A model generated the notes under the pieces. That model ran no database searches. It worked only from the letters and a program-made list of their open reading frames with translations, and had not been told where the DNA came from. The position numbers were made by a program, and so were the translations under genes. A stretch of 64,000 nucleotides of DNA from Aliiroseovarius lamellibrachiae (GTDB lineage Bacteria > Pseudomonadota > Alphaproteobacteria > Rhodobacterales > Rhodobacteraceae), in assembly GCF_018599245.1 (NCBI RefSeq), contig NZ_JAHEVJ010000006.1, positions 124,001 to 188,000 on the forward strand, given 5' to 3'. Within the stretch, counting starts at the first letter, position 1; the number at the start of each line of letters is the position of its first letter. Below, piece by piece: positions 27,317 to 36,982 of this stretch.

Positions 27317-28186
27317 ATGGCCTATGTTCTTTCTCATTGGCGTGGAGAGCAGTCTTTACTTCGGTCGTTTTGGCTGAACGGGGTCGCTTTGCGACTTGTG
27401 ATTTACGCTATCGTTGCGATGTTGATCCGCGATCACCCGGTCGCAATCCCCTTGGCGCTGGGTGCGGTTGGGACAGATCTTGCGGTTCTGATCTGGCAAT
27501 GTACCGGATATTTTCGGGCGGCAGAGCGGAATTTGCGTGGATTAGGGTCTATGTTACCGCTTTGGGGCGGGATGTTTGCCCTGATCGTGGCTGTGTTTGT
27601 GGTGTTGTCGCAATGGTGGGGGCTGGCACTGGCCACCCATGTTCCGCCAACCGAAATACCTTACTCTGTACAGCGGGATAAACTACACGCATCAAACTAT
27701 GACATGCGCATCTCCGAGGATGGAACGGTCCTTACCCTGCGCGGTGTGATCGCGCTGGGCGCAACCAAACGGTTCATGGCGCTTTTGGCAAAACATCCCG
27801 ATCTGCGCCATGTTCATCTGACCAGCAACGGGGGAAACATCTTTGAGGCGCGCGGGATTGCCAAGCTGATCCTCGCCCGTGATCTGAATACATTTGTTGA
27901 TCAAGATTGCAGCTCGGCCTGCACCCTCCCCTTTATCGCGGGGAAAACGCGCCGGGTTGCGCCGGGCGCACAGTTGGGATTTCACGGATACCTTCTCACC
28001 AACGCCTCGCAACTGCCGCATATCGATGTGGCGGCGGAGCAGGAAAAGGATCGGGATCTTTTCCGCGCGCGTGGGGTCAGTGACGGATTTTTGGACGCGA
28101 TGTTCCAACGGTCACATAATGAGATTTGGACGCCAGATTTGGCCGTTTTGCGCGCCGCTGGCGTGGTGAATACGGATGGGTTTTAG
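27317..28186 (+). CDS. membrane protein with periplasmic ClpP-like domain (COG3904 type)
   Basis: About 289 residues. The N-terminal third is hydrophobic with three predicted helices (around residues 16-36, 45-65 and 82-105); the rest is an extracytoplasmic domain resembling the COG3904 group of the ClpP/crotonase superfamily: DGTVLTLRGVIALGA, VHLTSNGGNIFEARGIAKLI, the SSACTLPFIAG motif, where the first Ser is at the nucleophile position, and LGFHGYLL with a His as possible base. Function unknown; a protease-like role is inferred from fold only. ATG 27317 preferred to TTG 27311. Flanked downstream by the three-copy AT-rich repeat and a terminator. Confidence 0.7.
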   Translation: MAYVLSHWRGEQSLLRSFWLNGVALRLVIYAIVAMLIRDHPVAIPLALGAVGTDLAVLIWQCTGYFRAAERNLRGLGSMLPLWGGMFALIVAVFVVLSQWWGLALATHVPPTEIPYSVQRDKLHASNYDMRISEDGTVLTLRGVIALGATKRFMALLAKHPDLRHVHLTSNGGNIFEARGIAKLILARDLNTFVDQDCSSACTLPFIAGKTRRVAPGAQLGFHGYLLTNASQLPHIDVAAEQEKDRDLFRARGVSDGFLDAMFQRSHNEIWTPDLAVLRAAGVVNTDGF

Positions 28187-28200
28187 GGAGATTTTGGGTT

Positions 28201-28275
28201 TAAACAGTTTAAAGTTTTGCCACGGAGACCATTAAACAGTTTAAAGTTTGGCGATTTGAAACTTTAAACTGTTTA
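28201..28275. repeat. three copies of a 17-bp AT-rich repeat, two direct and one inverted
   Basis: TAAACAGTTTAAAGTTT is at 28201-28217 and 28233-28249; its exact reverse complement is at 28259-28275. Copies 2 and 3 can pair as a 17-bp hairpin with a 9-nt loop. The repeat core TAAACAGTTTA is itself palindromic around an A. The array lies in the convergent gap between the ClpP-like gene and icd, ahead of a normal GC-rich terminator. Confidence 0.88.
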
Positions 28276-28290
28276 CAGTTTTGGCAAAGA

Positions 28291-28318
28291 AAAACCCCCA
28301 CCGGTTAGCGGGGGTTTT
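28291..28318. terminator. bidirectional intrinsic terminator
   Basis: Stem AAAACCCCC / GGGGGTTTT with a 10-nt loop in the convergent gap before the end of icd; A and T runs on the two sides allow use in both directions. Confidence 0.85.
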
Positions 28319-28339
28319 CGTGTTTTAGACTGGCGAAAC

Positions 28340-30553
28340 TCAGTCGATGATCGCGTTCAGCGTGGCCGATGGGCGCATTACTTTGGCTTTCAACGCGGCG
28401 TCAGGGCGGTAATAACCACCGATGTCTGCGGCAGGACCTTGGACCATCGCAAGCTCCGCAAGGATCGCTTCTTCACCATCTGCCAGCGCCTTTGCAACGG
28501 GTGCAAATTCTGCTGCCAAATCAGCATCTTGCGTCTGGGTGGCAAGGGCTTCGGCCCAGTAACGTGCAAACCAATAGTGGCTGTCGCGGTTGTCCGGCTC
28601 GCCCACTTTACGGCTTGGCGAACGGTTGTTGTCCAAGACCCCTTGGGTTGCTGCTTCTGCCGCGACGCCCAAAAGGCCCGCTTTTGGGTTGCCTTTTGCG
28701 TCGGCGAGGAAGTTCAGGCTTTCACCTAAGGCACAGAATTCGCCCATAGAATCCCAACGCAGGTGGTTCTGATCAAGCAGTTGTTGAACGTGTTTGGGGG
28801 CAGAGCCGCCCGCGCCGGTTTCAAACATTCCACCGCCTTGCATCAGCTTCACAATCGACAGCATTTTTGCCGAGGTGCCAAGCTCCAGGATTGGGAACAG
28901 GTCGGTCAGGTAATCGCGCAGCACGTTGCCAGTGATGGCGATGCTGTCGTTGCCTGCGGTGATGGTGTTCAGTGACTGACGAGTGGCTTCGCGTGGCGCC
29001 ATGATCTGGAATTTGTCAGCAACACCAGCGGCTTGCAGGGCAGGCTCAACCATTTTGATCAGTTCAGCATCATGGGCGCGGTTGGCGTCGAGCCAGAAAA
29101 TAGCCTCGGAACCTGTCAGGCGTTGACGGTCCAGTGCAAGCTGAATCCAGTTGTCGATCGGGGCCTTGTTCGCCGTACAAGCGCGCCAGATGTCGCCGCT
29201 TTCAACATCGTCCGAATGAAGGATCTCGCCGTTGGCCAAAACCACGCGGATCACGCCGTCTGCGGGCGCTTCAAAGGTTGTGGGGTGGCTGCCGTATTCC
29301 TCGGCTTTCTGCGCCATCAGGCCGACGTTTGCGACGGATCCAACCGTGGTCACGTCCATTTTTCCGTGTTCTTTGAAGAACTTAATGCTTTCGTCGTAAA
29401 TGGTCGCATAGCAATTGTCTGGGATCACACAGTTGGTATCCCCTTTGTTGCCGTCAGCGTCCCAACCTTTGCCGCCCGCGCGGATCACGGCAGGCATCGA
29501 GGCGTCGATGATGACATCTGATGGAACGTGCAGGTTGGTGATGCCCTTGTCGCTGTCCACCATATACATCGCGGGGCGATCTGCGGTCACGGCGTCGATT
29601 GCGGCCATGATGTCGGCGTTGTCTTTCACGCGCTCAATCAAGTCACCCATGCCCGAATTTGGGTTCACGCCAGCGGCTTCCAGCTCGGCACCAAACTTGT
29701 CAAACACAGGCGCCAACCAGGCTTTCACGGCGTGGCCAAAGATGATCGGATCGGACACTTTCATCATGGTCGCTTTCAAGTGAAGCGACAACATGGTGCC
29801 GTCTTTTTTGGTGTCTTCAATGGCGTCAGCCAAGAAAGCGGACAGGGCTTTTGCCGACATGAATGTCGCGTCTGCCACGGTGCCTTCTTTCAGTTGCCAA
29901 TCGTCTTTCAGGACGGTGGTTGCGCCATCCTTGCCGATGAATTCGATCTTTGCATCGCCGGCTTGTGCCGCTGTGATGGTTGCCGCTTTTTCGTTTGCAT
30001 AGAAGTCGTTACCGGGCATCGAAGACACTTTGGTTTTCGATGTTGGCACCCATTCACCCATCGAATGCGGGTTTTTCTGGGCATAGTTTTTCACGGCTTT
30101 GGCCGAACGACGGTCGGAGTTTCCCTCGCGCAGAACCGGGTTCACGGCGGAACCTTTGATCCCGTCATAACGTGCGCGCACGGCTTTCTCTTCGTCGGTT
30201 TTCGGCTCTTCTGGATAATCCGGCAGGGCGTACCCTTTGGCCTGAAGCTCTTCGATTGCGGCCACAAGTTGTGGAACCGAAGCCGAGATGTTCGGAAGTT
30301 TGATGACGTTGGCATCAGCGGTTTTCACCAGCTTGCCCAGCTCGGCCAAATCGTCGTTCTGGCGTTGTTCGGCGGTCAAGCTTTCGGGGAAGGTCGCAAT
30401 GATCCGGCCAGCCAATGAGATGTCTTTGGTGCCCACCGACACGCCCGCCGCTTTGGCAAAGCGTTTGATGATCGGCAGGAACGAGGCGGAGGCAAGCTCC
30501 GGCGCTTCGTCTACAATGGTATACACAATATCCGGCTGTGAAGTATCGGTCAT
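28340..30553 (-). CDS. icd: isocitrate dehydrogenase (NADP+), monomeric type
   Basis: TCA-cycle oxidation of isocitrate to 2-oxoglutarate with NADPH formation. 737 residues, the size of the monomeric IDH family, which is unrelated in length to the ~420-residue dimeric enzymes. Recognisable blocks: [37 protein letters not shown] (substrate Ser/Arg region), [24 protein letters not shown]-like [33 protein letters not shown] and [25 protein letters not shown]. Start ATG 30553 ([11 protein letters not shown]) is preceded by an AGGGG stretch; an upstream in-frame extension (to 30643) is atypical for the family. Monocistronic, ending at a shared terminator. Confidence 0.95.
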   Translation of the reverse strand: MTDTSQPDIVYTIVDEAPELASASFLPIIKRFAKAAGVSVGTKDISLAGRIIATFPESLTAEQRQNDDLAELGKLVKTADANVIKLPNISASVPQLVAAIEELQAKGYALPDYPEEPKTDEEKAVRARYDGIKGSAVNPVLREGNSDRRSAKAVKNYAQKNPHSMGEWVPTSKTKVSSMPGNDFYANEKAATITAAQAGDAKIEFIGKDGATTVLKDDWQLKEGTVADATFMSAKALSAFLADAIEDTKKDGTMLSLHLKATMMKVSDPIIFGHAVKAWLAPVFDKFGAELEAAGVNPNSGMGDLIERVKDNADIMAAIDAVTADRPAMYMVDSDKGITNLHVPSDVIIDASMPAVIRAGGKGWDADGNKGDTNCVIPDNCYATIYDESIKFFKEHGKMDVTTVGSVANVGLMAQKAEEYGSHPTTFEAPADGVIRVVLANGEILHSDDVESGDIWRACTANKAPIDNWIQLALDRQRLTGSEAIFWLDANRAHDAELIKMVEPALQAAGVADKFQIMAPREATRQSLNTITAGNDSIAITGNVLRDYLTDLFPILELGTSAKMLSIVKLMQGGGMFETGAGGSAPKHVQQLLDQNHLRWDSMGEFCALGESLNFLADAKGNPKAGLLGVAAEAATQGVLDNNRSPSRKVGEPDNRDSHYWFARYWAEALATQTQDADLAAEFAPVAKALADGEEAILAELAMVQGPAADIGGYYRPDAALKAKVMRPSATLNAIID

Positions 30554-30687
30554 GACAGAACACCCCTTTTTTTTCGATGAAAGGTTAGAATGCGCGCGAA
30601 AGACCGCTTCGGGCGCAGAATTGGATTTGACCCTGACATACACAATCTGCGCATGAAAAAAAAGGGACTTGCGCGTGAAACGGCGAA

Positions 30688-31455
30688 TTAGTCGCGGTCA
30701 ATCAGGGGTAAAATTTGTTTGGTCAGCAGATAGTGGCTCGAAATTTCGCGACCATCGTGGATCAAAGAGAAAACGCCATATGGATTGGGGACAAGGGTTC
30801 GCGCGTCTGTCGCGGATGTGATTTCGATGGCGCGAAACGAGAGACCCAAGGTGTCGGCGGCGGCACGCGCATGTGTCACCGCGTCCTCGAGATAGGGACA
30901 TTGCGCGGAATGAAGAACCGTCACTCCCGATCCATAAGCGGCGGCTTTTGCGTGCCAATGTCCCGACAGTTGTGGCGGATCTGAGGGGGAAAGGGACTTT
31001 AACATCAGGTCATATCCTGGCGCTGCGCTGTCAACAGATTGGTATCCGTGATGGTCCAAGATGCCTTTGTCGATCAGCCAGTTTCCCGAACTTGTCAGGG
31101 CGGCCACACCTTTGTACCCATTCTCACGCGCCCAATCCTCGGCCTCAGTCAAAAGTTGGGTCGAGAACCCGTGGCCTTTGCTTTTCCCCACCACCCAAAG
31201 ACAGTGGATCACCACAAACTCGTCTGCGTTTTCAATGCCGCGCCAAGCATATTTGCCGGGGATGAATTCAATGAAACCGCGTTCTTTATTGCCCAAAAGC
31301 CGAAGTTGCAGACCCTCGGAAAAACGCGCCTCTAGCCACGCCTTTTTACGTTTCCAAGCGCTGGTTTTCCGGGCGCTCATTTTGCAAAAGAACCCGTGTT
31401 TCTGAACGGTTTCTGCGGTGCCGGTAAGGATCTGATTTGAATCTGACTGGGTCAT
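30688..31455 (-). CDS. GNAT acetyltransferase with YoaP-like C-terminal domain
   Basis: About 255 residues from ATG 31455. N-terminal GNAT domain (residues ~45-140): [20 protein letters not shown] contains a Q/R-x-x-G-x-G/A-like acetyl-CoA loop in degenerate form, then [22 protein letters not shown] and [17 protein letters not shown]-like sequence. The C-terminal part (from ~165: [39 protein letters not shown]) resembles a thioredoxin-like YoaP domain with a single Cys (QCPY). Proteins of this two-part build occur in several bacteria; substrate unknown. It lies between the two isocitrate dehydrogenase genes. An in-frame start at 31503 is possible but lacks similarity. Confidence 0.75.
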   Translation of the reverse strand: MTQSDSNQILTGTAETVQKHGFFCKMSARKTSAWKRKKAWLEARFSEGLQLRLLGNKERGFIEFIPGKYAWRGIENADEFVVIHCLWVVGKSKGHGFSTQLLTEAEDWARENGYKGVAALTSSGNWLIDKGILDHHGYQSVDSAAPGYDLMLKSLSPSDPPQLSGHWHAKAAAYGSGVTVLHSAQCPYLEDAVTHARAAADTLGLSFRAIEITSATDARTLVPNPYGVFSLIHDGREISSHYLLTKQILPLIDRD

Positions 31456-31500
31456 ATGGCCAGCATACGCGGGGTGGTGCGCTGTGTCCCTGACAGAGGT

Positions 31501-31528
31501 CAAAGCCGGGACGTTTGCCCCGGCTTTG
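31501..31528 (-). terminator. hairpin after the NAD-type isocitrate dehydrogenase gene
   Basis: Perfect 10-bp stem CAAAGCCGGG / CCCGGCTTTG with an 8-nt loop, ten bases past the stop of the gene at 31539. The T run is short, so termination may be partial and allow read-through into the GNAT gene. Confidence 0.6.
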
Positions 31529-31538
31529 GGTTATGCAC

Positions 31539-32558
31539 TTACAAACGCGAGATGATCGCGTCTGCAAGCGTGGTGGTGTTGCCCGTGCCACCCAGATCAG
31601 GTGTCGCGCCATCGCCGGATTGTACCGTGTCGATCACCGCTTGGCGCAGGCGTTTGGCGTCATCCACGCGGCCCACATGTTCCAGCATCATCCCCGCCGC
31701 CATTAGGAAAGCGCAGGGGTTGGCAAGGCCTTTTCCGGCGATATCTGGCGCGGATCCATGCACCGCCTCAAAGATCGCGGCGTCTTCACCGATGTTGGCG
31801 CCGGGGGCAAGACCCAGACCGCCGATAAGGCCGGCCGCCAGATCGGACAGGATGTCGCCAAAGAGGTTGGTGGTGACAATCACATCAAAGGCTTCGGGGT
31901 ACATGACCATCTGCATGGCGCAGGCGTCGACGATGCGTTCGTCATATTCAATGCGGCCATCGTATTCCTTGGCCACGTCACGGGCCTCTTCCAAAAACAT
32001 GCCGGACAGCAGTTTCAGGATGTTGGCCTTGTGCACGATGGATACTTTTTTACGGCCATTGGCGACGGCATATTCAAAGGCCGCGCGGGCGATGCGGCGG
32101 GCCTCAGTTTTGGTGTTGTAACCCGTTGAATAGACTTTGCCTTCGGGGTCGCCGTTGTGTTCGATGTATCCTTCGTCCGCGATGTAATACCCTTCGAGGT
32201 TTTCACGGAAGATCACCATGTCGATGCCGTCAAAGCGGCCGTTTTTCTTGATGGTTTTGGTGGGGCGCACGTTTGCGTAAAGCTCAAACTCCTGACGCAG
32301 TTGCAGGTTGATTGACTTAAAGCCGCCGCCAACGGGCGTGGTCAACGGCCCCTTTAGGGCCAGTTTGGTGCGGTGAATACTGTCGAGTGTGGCTTGCGGA
32401 AGTGGCACGCCAGCGGCATCAACCCCGGCCATGCCGGCCTGTTGCACATCCCATTTAAAGGGCGCGCCCATGTGGTCCAGAATGGCGGTGACGGCTTTGG
32501 TGATCTCAGGTCCGATCCCATCGCCGGGGATCAGGGTGGCTTCGATTTGGCGTGTCAT
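31539..32558 (-). CDS. isocitrate/isopropylmalate dehydrogenase family protein, probably NAD-dependent isocitrate dehydrogenase
   Basis: 339 residues of the decarboxylating beta-hydroxyacid dehydrogenase family: TLIPGDGIGPEITKAV, the substrate-binding LKGPLTTPVGGG then SINLQLRQEFELYANVRP, FRENLEGYY, the catalytic Lys/Asp block HKANILKLLSGMF and VTTNLFGDILSDLAAGLIGGLGLAPGANIG, and FEAVHGSAPDIAGKG. The S-x-N-x-x-L-R loop and the lack of LeuB-type residues favour isocitrate (IDH3-like) over isopropylmalate, and the Asp/Ile pattern after the GSAPDIAGKG loop is compatible with NAD use; homoisocitrate or tartrate cannot be excluded. It would be a second isocitrate dehydrogenase beside the monomeric NADP enzyme. 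Confidence 0.85.
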   Translation of the reverse strand: MTRQIEATLIPGDGIGPEITKAVTAILDHMGAPFKWDVQQAGMAGVDAAGVPLPQATLDSIHRTKLALKGPLTTPVGGGFKSINLQLRQEFELYANVRPTKTIKKNGRFDGIDMVIFRENLEGYYIADEGYIEHNGDPEGKVYSTGYNTKTEARRIARAAFEYAVANGRKKVSIVHKANILKLLSGMFLEEARDVAKEYDGRIEYDERIVDACAMQMVMYPEAFDVIVTTNLFGDILSDLAAGLIGGLGLAPGANIGEDAAIFEAVHGSAPDIAGKGLANPCAFLMAAGMMLEHVGRVDDAKRLRQAVIDTVQSGDGATPDLGGTGNTTTLADAIISRL

Positions 32559-32740
32559 GGCGGGTCTCCAGGCTTGGAAATTATGAAATTCTTATAGCTC
32601 ATATAAACGGTATACAATGGAATACAATAAGAAAGTGAAGCTCAAAGACCGGGAATGTCCGTACAGATTTCCCCACCCACCACCGCATTCCCCTTGCGCA
32701 GGGACGATGAAAATATAGGGTTCCCTAAAAAGAGGACCCG

Positions 32741-33625
32741 ATGACCGTATTTTGTTTTGGCTCGATTAATATCGACAATTTTTACCAGATGCCGCATTTA
32801 CCCCAACCCGGAGAGACGCTGGCCGCAACGGGTTACGCATGCGGATTGGGGGGCAAAGGTGCCAATCAATCGGTCGCCAGCGCGCGCGCAGGAAGTGTGA
32901 CGAAGCACATTGGCGCCGTTGGGGATGATGGGGCGTGGTGCTTGGACAAGCTGCGGGACATGGGTGTCGACACCGCGCAGATTGCGACCACCACAACCGC
33001 GACCGGACATGCAAATGTCTGTGTTGACCCCTCTGGTGAAAACATGATTGTGCTGGCTCCGGGCGCCAATCACGCCCAAAATCTTGAGCGGACCCAACGT
33101 GCCTTACGCGGCGCCGATCCCGGCGATATCTTGCTTTTGCAAAACGAGGTGAACCTTGTCAAAGAGGTCGCAACGCTGGCGAAAAACCTGGGTCTTTTTG
33201 TGATCTATTCCGCCGCCCCCTTTGATGCAAACGCGGCGCAAGAGGTTCTGCCGCTATGTGATCTTTTGGTTGTGAATGAGGTTGAAGCCCAGCAGCTTTC
33301 AGAGGCGTTGGGCGTGTCGGTCAACGAAATTGAGGTCCCTGCTGTTTTGATCACGCGAGGCGCCAAAGGCGCGGTTTGGCGCGACCAGATCACCAAAAGC
33401 GAAACCAAAGCCCCCGCGTTTAAAGTCACTCCCGTGGACACCACTGGTGCGGGGGATTGTTTCATCGGATATGTCGCGGCGGGGTTGGATCAGGGGCTGC
33501 TCGTGGCGGATGCGTTGCGCCTGGCCTCCGCTGCCTCGGCGCTTCAGGTCACGCGTCCGGGTACCGCTGACGCGATCCCGATGCGGGCAGACGTCGATGC
33601 GTTTTTGGCGGGTGTTAGCCCTTAA
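32741..33625 (+). CDS. rbsK: PfkB-family sugar kinase, ribokinase-like
   Basis: 294 residues. PfkB signature 1 is GGKGANQSVASARAG and signature 2 DTTGAGDCFIGYVAAGL, containing the catalytic Asp and the anion hole GAGD. The N-terminus CFGSINIDNFYQMPHLPQPGET is ribokinase-like, with the Asn-x-Asp sugar-binding motif (INIDN). The exact sugar is inferred from these and no transporter or sugar isomerase lies nearby. The upstream 182-bp gap contains AT-rich DNA with GTATAC at 32612-32617, possibly a promoter region. The 3' end overlaps the SCP2 gene by 11 nt (convergent). Confidence 0.85.
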   Translation: MTVFCFGSINIDNFYQMPHLPQPGETLAATGYACGLGGKGANQSVASARAGSVTKHIGAVGDDGAWCLDKLRDMGVDTAQIATTTTATGHANVCVDPSGENMIVLAPGANHAQNLERTQRALRGADPGDILLLQNEVNLVKEVATLAKNLGLFVIYSAAPFDANAAQEVLPLCDLLVVNEVEAQQLSEALGVSVNEIEVPAVLITRGAKGAVWRDQITKSETKAPAFKVTPVDTTGAGDCFIGYVAAGLDQGLLVADALRLASAASALQVTRPGTADAIPMRADVDAFLAGVSP

Positions 33626-33902
33626 ACAGCTTCCCCAGTTTCATCGCAATCGAGACATCCCCGTCGACTTTGATCTTGCCCGTCATAAAGGCGGTCATTG
33701 GGTTCAACTTGCCGCGCATCAGCTTTTCCAAATTGTCTTTGGACATGGCGACGGTGCATTTGGTGTCTACGTTTTCCCGGCTCACCGCGCCATCCACCAG
33801 CGCAATTACCCCATCCTCGCCGCAATCCAGTTTCAGGCTTTCGTCAAGGGGATGTTTCGCCAATCCGCGGCTGATCTTGGCGGCAATATCGGTGAGCGGC
33901 AT
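33615..33902 (-). CDS. SCP2 sterol-binding domain protein
   Basis: 95-residue single-domain protein of the SCP2 fold: a hydrophobic-ligand pocket family. Markers are LDCGEDGVIALVDGAVSRENVDTKCTVAMS-like beta strands (only the start quoted in full) and the C-terminal LMRGKLNPMTAFMTGKIKVDGDVSIAMKLGKLF, the most conserved block. Bacterial stand-alone SCP2 proteins bind acyl chains or lipids; the physiological ligand is unknown. Small gene between convergent ribokinase and the argG terminator. Confidence 0.88.
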   Translation of the reverse strand: MPLTDIAAKISRGLAKHPLDESLKLDCGEDGVIALVDGAVSRENVDTKCTVAMSKDNLEKLMRGKLNPMTAFMTGKIKVDGDVSIAMKLGKLFKG

Positions 33903-33923
33903 GGGATGTCCTTTTAAAAGAAA

Positions 33924-33948
33924 ACGCCCCCGCGTGATACGGAGGCGT
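33924..33948 (-). terminator. intrinsic terminator after argG
   Basis: On the minus strand ACGCCTCCG pairs with CGGGGGCGT (one wobble), 7-nt loop, followed by TTTTCTTTT. It lies 46 bp past the argG stop and in front of the SCP2 gene. Confidence 0.85.
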
Positions 33949-33993
33949 CCCTATTTCGTCCACAGCCAAAACCCACTGTGACGCAACGATAGC

Positions 33994-35247
33994 TTACTTC
34001 GCGACGCGCTTGTTGCGCATGGCGATCAACCGCAGGCGCAGCGCGTTCAGCTGGATAAAGCCCGCCGCATCGGTTTGATCATAGGCGCCCATGTCTTCCT
34101 CGAACGTCACATGCTCTTCTGAATAAAGCGAGTGATCGGACCAGCGGCCAACAACGCGGGCCAAACCTTTGTACAGTTTGATGCGCACGGTGCCGGTCAC
34201 ATGTTCCTGCGACAGGTCGATGGCGGCCTGCAGCATTTCACGCTCGGGCGAATACCAGTAACCGTTATAGATCAGCTCGGCGTATTTCGGCATCAGCTCA
34301 TCTTTCAGGTGCATTGCGCCCCGGTCCATGGTGATGCTTTCAATGCCGCGGTGGGCTTCGATCAGGATGGTGCCGCCGGGGGTTTCATAGATCCCGCGCG
34401 ATTTCATGCCAACGTAACGCCCCTCGACCAGATCAAGACGGCCAATGCCATGCTTGCGGCCATATTCATTCAGCTCGGTCAGCACGGTTGCGGGCGACAT
34501 CTTCTCGCCATTGATGGCAATGGGATCACCTTTTTCGAACTCGATCTCGATGAACTCGGGCGTGTTTGGCGCATCCTCTGGGTGAACAGACCGCTGGTAG
34601 ACGTAATCCGGTGCATCCTCGGCGGGATCTTCCAGAACCTTACCCTCGGATGAGGTGTGCAACAGGTTTGCGTCAACAGAAAACGGCGCTTCGCCGCGTT
34701 TGTCTTTGGCGATCGGAATTTGGTTCTGTTCCGCAAATTCCAACAGCTTGGTACGCGAACCAAGATCCCATTCACGCCAAGGGGCGATCACTTGGATGTC
34801 GGGGTTCAGCGCGTAAGCCGCCAGTTCAAACCGCACTTGGTCGTTGCCCTTGCCGGTTGCACCGTGGCTGACCGCATCGGCGCCATGCTCGGCCGCAATC
34901 TCAACAAGACGTTTGGAGATCAGCGGACGGGCGATTGAGGTGCCCAAAAGGTAGAGCCCTTCGTATTGCGCATTGGCGCGGAACATCGGGAACACAAAGT
35001 CGCGCACAAACTCTTCGCGCAGATCTTCGATGTGGATGTTTTCTGGCTTGATGCCCAGCAGCTCGGCCTTTTTACGAGCGGGTTCCAGTTCTTCGCCCTG
35101 ACCAAGGTCAGCGGTGAAGGTGATCACTTCGCAACCATACTCGGTTTGCAACCATTTCAGGATGATCGAGGTATCAAGGCCGCCGGAATAGGCAAGCACA
35201 ACTTTTTTGGGCGCAGCTTGGGGTGCGGTGTTGGACGAAAGCATCAT
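33994..35247 (-). CDS. argG: argininosuccinate synthase
   Basis: Joins citrulline and aspartate with ATP to form argininosuccinate in arginine synthesis. 416-417 residues. N-type ATP pyrophosphatase motif [17 protein letters not shown], then [18 protein letters not shown] (citrulline/aspartate site), [24 protein letters not shown] and [27 protein letters not shown]. Two adjacent ATG codons (35247, 35244) follow AAAGGGA; either may be used, and an upstream GTG (35259) is unlikely. Divergent from ilvA across 180 bp. Single-gene unit with its own terminator. Confidence 0.95.
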   Translation of the reverse strand: MMLSSNTAPQAAPKKVVLAYSGGLDTSIILKWLQTEYGCEVITFTADLGQGEELEPARKKAELLGIKPENIHIEDLREEFVRDFVFPMFRANAQYEGLYLLGTSIARPLISKRLVEIAAEHGADAVSHGATGKGNDQVRFELAAYALNPDIQVIAPWREWDLGSRTKLLEFAEQNQIPIAKDKRGEAPFSVDANLLHTSSEGKVLEDPAEDAPDYVYQRSVHPEDAPNTPEFIEIEFEKGDPIAINGEKMSPATVLTELNEYGRKHGIGRLDLVEGRYVGMKSRGIYETPGGTILIEAHRGIESITMDRGAMHLKDELMPKYAELIYNGYWYSPEREMLQAAIDLSQEHVTGTVRIKLYKGLARVVGRWSDHSLYSEEHVTFEEDMGAYDQTDAAGFIQLNALRLRLIAMRNKRVAK

Positions 35248-35426
35248 ATTCCCTTTCACGAGCGTATCGCGCCGCGCTTATCGGGTTTTGCCGCGCGGGG
35301 CAAGGTTTGTAGCTTGTTTTTAACGCCAATACTTATACAGCGGTGCACCGGGTGACAGATGGGCGATCCCTTTCAACAGCAGATATCACCCTTGCCAAGT
35401 CGTTTCCCTTGGGTCAGACATTCCGG

Positions 35427-36674
35427 ATGAGCGATTTTCTGAAAAAAGCCCGCGTGGCAGAACAGCAGATGCGGGCGCTTTTCCCCGCGACGCCGTTACA
35501 GCGTAATGATCACCTGTCGGCCAAATTTGGTGCGGACATTTGGTTAAAGCGCGAAGACCTGTCCCCTGTGCGCAGCTATAAAATCCGCGGTGCGTTAAAT
35601 GCCATGAGCAAAGCGTTGGCAAAGACGCCGGACCAAGACGTGTTCGTCTGCGCCTCAGCGGGAAATCACGCGCAGGGCGTGGCCTATGTGTCCAAGCATT
35701 TTGGGGTGAAAGGCGTGATCTTCATGCCCGTCACCACGCCACAACAGAAGATTGAAAAGACCCGGATTTTTGGCGGCGACGCGATTGAGATCCGCCTGAT
35801 TGGCGATTATTTCGACGACACCTTAGCCGCCGCACAAGCCTATTGCGCTGAGGTCGGCGGGCATTTCCTGTCGCCTTTTGACGACAAGGATGTGATCGAA
35901 GGGCAAGCCAGCGTGGCGGCCGAGGCAGTCGCCCAACTGGGCCGCTCCCCTGACATTGTTGTCTTGCCTGTTGGGGGTGGTGGTCTCTCTGCTGGGATCA
36001 CGCGTTACTTGGGCGAAGTCGCCCCTAAGACCGACATTTTCTATGTAGAACCCGCTGGCGGCACGTCGCTTGCCGCCGCACTGGCCCATGGTGGCCCGAT
36101 CACGCTGGAACAGGTCGACAACTTTGTGGATGGCGCCGCCGTTGCGCGCATCGGTGCGTTGACGTTTGATGTTTTGAAAGACACGCCGAAAGACAAGGTG
36201 CGGGCAATCCCCGAGGATCGGATTTGCACCACAATCCTTGATATGCTGAATGTTGAGGGTGTTGTGCTAGAGCCTGCGGGTGCATTGTCGGTGGATGCGT
36301 TGAAAGATCTGCGCGATGAAATTGCGGGAAAAACCGTGGTTTGTGTGACCTCTGGAGGGAACTTTGATTTTGAACGCCTGCCAGAAGTGAAAGAACGCGC
36401 TCAGCGTTATGCGGGTTTGAAAAAATATCTTTTGCTGCGCCTGCCCCAACGCCCCGGTGCGTTGAAAGATTTCCTTCAAATCCTCGGGCCAGACGACAAC
36501 ATTGCCCGGTTTGAGTATCTCAAGAAATCGGCGCGAAACTTTGGATCTGTATTGATTGGGATTGAAACAAATCGCCCCGAAAACTTCGATGCCATTTTTG
36601 TGGGTCTTGACGCTGGCGGCTTTGCGTATTCGGACATTACAGATGATGAAACCGTGGCGGAATTTGTGATCTAA
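35427..36674 (+). CDS. ilvA: threonine ammonia-lyase (threonine dehydratase)
   Basis: PLP-dependent deamination of threonine to 2-oxobutyrate, first step of isoleucine synthesis. 415 residues. PLP-binding Lys52 in VRSYKIRGALNAM, glycine loop VGGGGLSAGI (phosphate of PLP), and SAGNHAQGVAY. A single C-terminal ACT-like regulatory domain (about 330-415: KYLLLRLPQRPGALKDFL) replaces the double domain of the longer E. coli enzyme. Start ATG 35427 begins the family N-terminus MSDFLKKARVA; the frame is open upstream to 35343 but nothing there is conserved. Its end overlaps the convergent Hpt gene by 4 nt. Confidence 0.93.
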   Translation: MSDFLKKARVAEQQMRALFPATPLQRNDHLSAKFGADIWLKREDLSPVRSYKIRGALNAMSKALAKTPDQDVFVCASAGNHAQGVAYVSKHFGVKGVIFMPVTTPQQKIEKTRIFGGDAIEIRLIGDYFDDTLAAAQAYCAEVGGHFLSPFDDKDVIEGQASVAAEAVAQLGRSPDIVVLPVGGGGLSAGITRYLGEVAPKTDIFYVEPAGGTSLAAALAHGGPITLEQVDNFVDGAAVARIGALTFDVLKDTPKDKVRAIPEDRICTTILDMLNVEGVVLEPAGALSVDALKDLRDEIAGKTVVCVTSGGNFDFERLPEVKERAQRYAGLKKYLLLRLPQRPGALKDFLQILGPDDNIARFEYLKKSARNFGSVLIGIETNRPENFDAIFVGLDAGGFAYSDITDDETVAEFVI

Positions 36675-36982
36675 CGTGCTGTGAATGCTTCTTTTGACGC
36701 GGAATAGGTTTCAAATACAGGGCCCAGTTGCACGGCGTCAGCTTTCCCCTCTGCCGCCAACCGCTCGCCTTCGCCACAAAGTTTTGACAAGGCTTGAAAG
36801 CCAAGGTTGAGCGACGAGCTTTTTAGAAAATGCAGGTCTTGTTCATATTGATCAGGCTCGGGCGTGGCCCGCAGTCGTTCAATGACTTCGTCCACCTCCT
36901 CAAGAAACATCTCCGCCACTTCGGCAAAATCCTCTTCGCCGATCTCTTCTTTCAACTCATTAACGCGATCCCAGCTGATCAT
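36671..36982 (-). CDS. Hpt (histidine phosphotransfer) domain protein
   Basis: 103-residue single-domain phosphotransfer protein. The phospho-accepting His is residue 51 in QDLHFLKSSSLNLGF, matching H-x-L-K-S/G-S-x-x-x-G, between two amphipathic helices. Starts ATG 36982 with AGGGA seven bases upstream; a GTG-started extension to 37012 is possible. It diverges from the response-regulator/PP2C gene (178-bp gap), a likely partner in a phosphorelay. No sensor kinase is adjacent. Confidence 0.82.
   Translation of the reverse strand: MISWDRVNELKEEIGEEDFAEVAEMFLEEVDEVIERLRATPEPDQYEQDLHFLKSSSLNLGFQALSKLCGEGERLAAEGKADAVQLGPVFETYSASKEAFTAR

Noticed and set aside
32605-32630. GGTATACAATGGAATACAAT before ribokinase as a GntR-type operator
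   Set aside because: GTATAC is present but the flanking bases do not form a clear longer palindrome and no GntR-type gene lies near.
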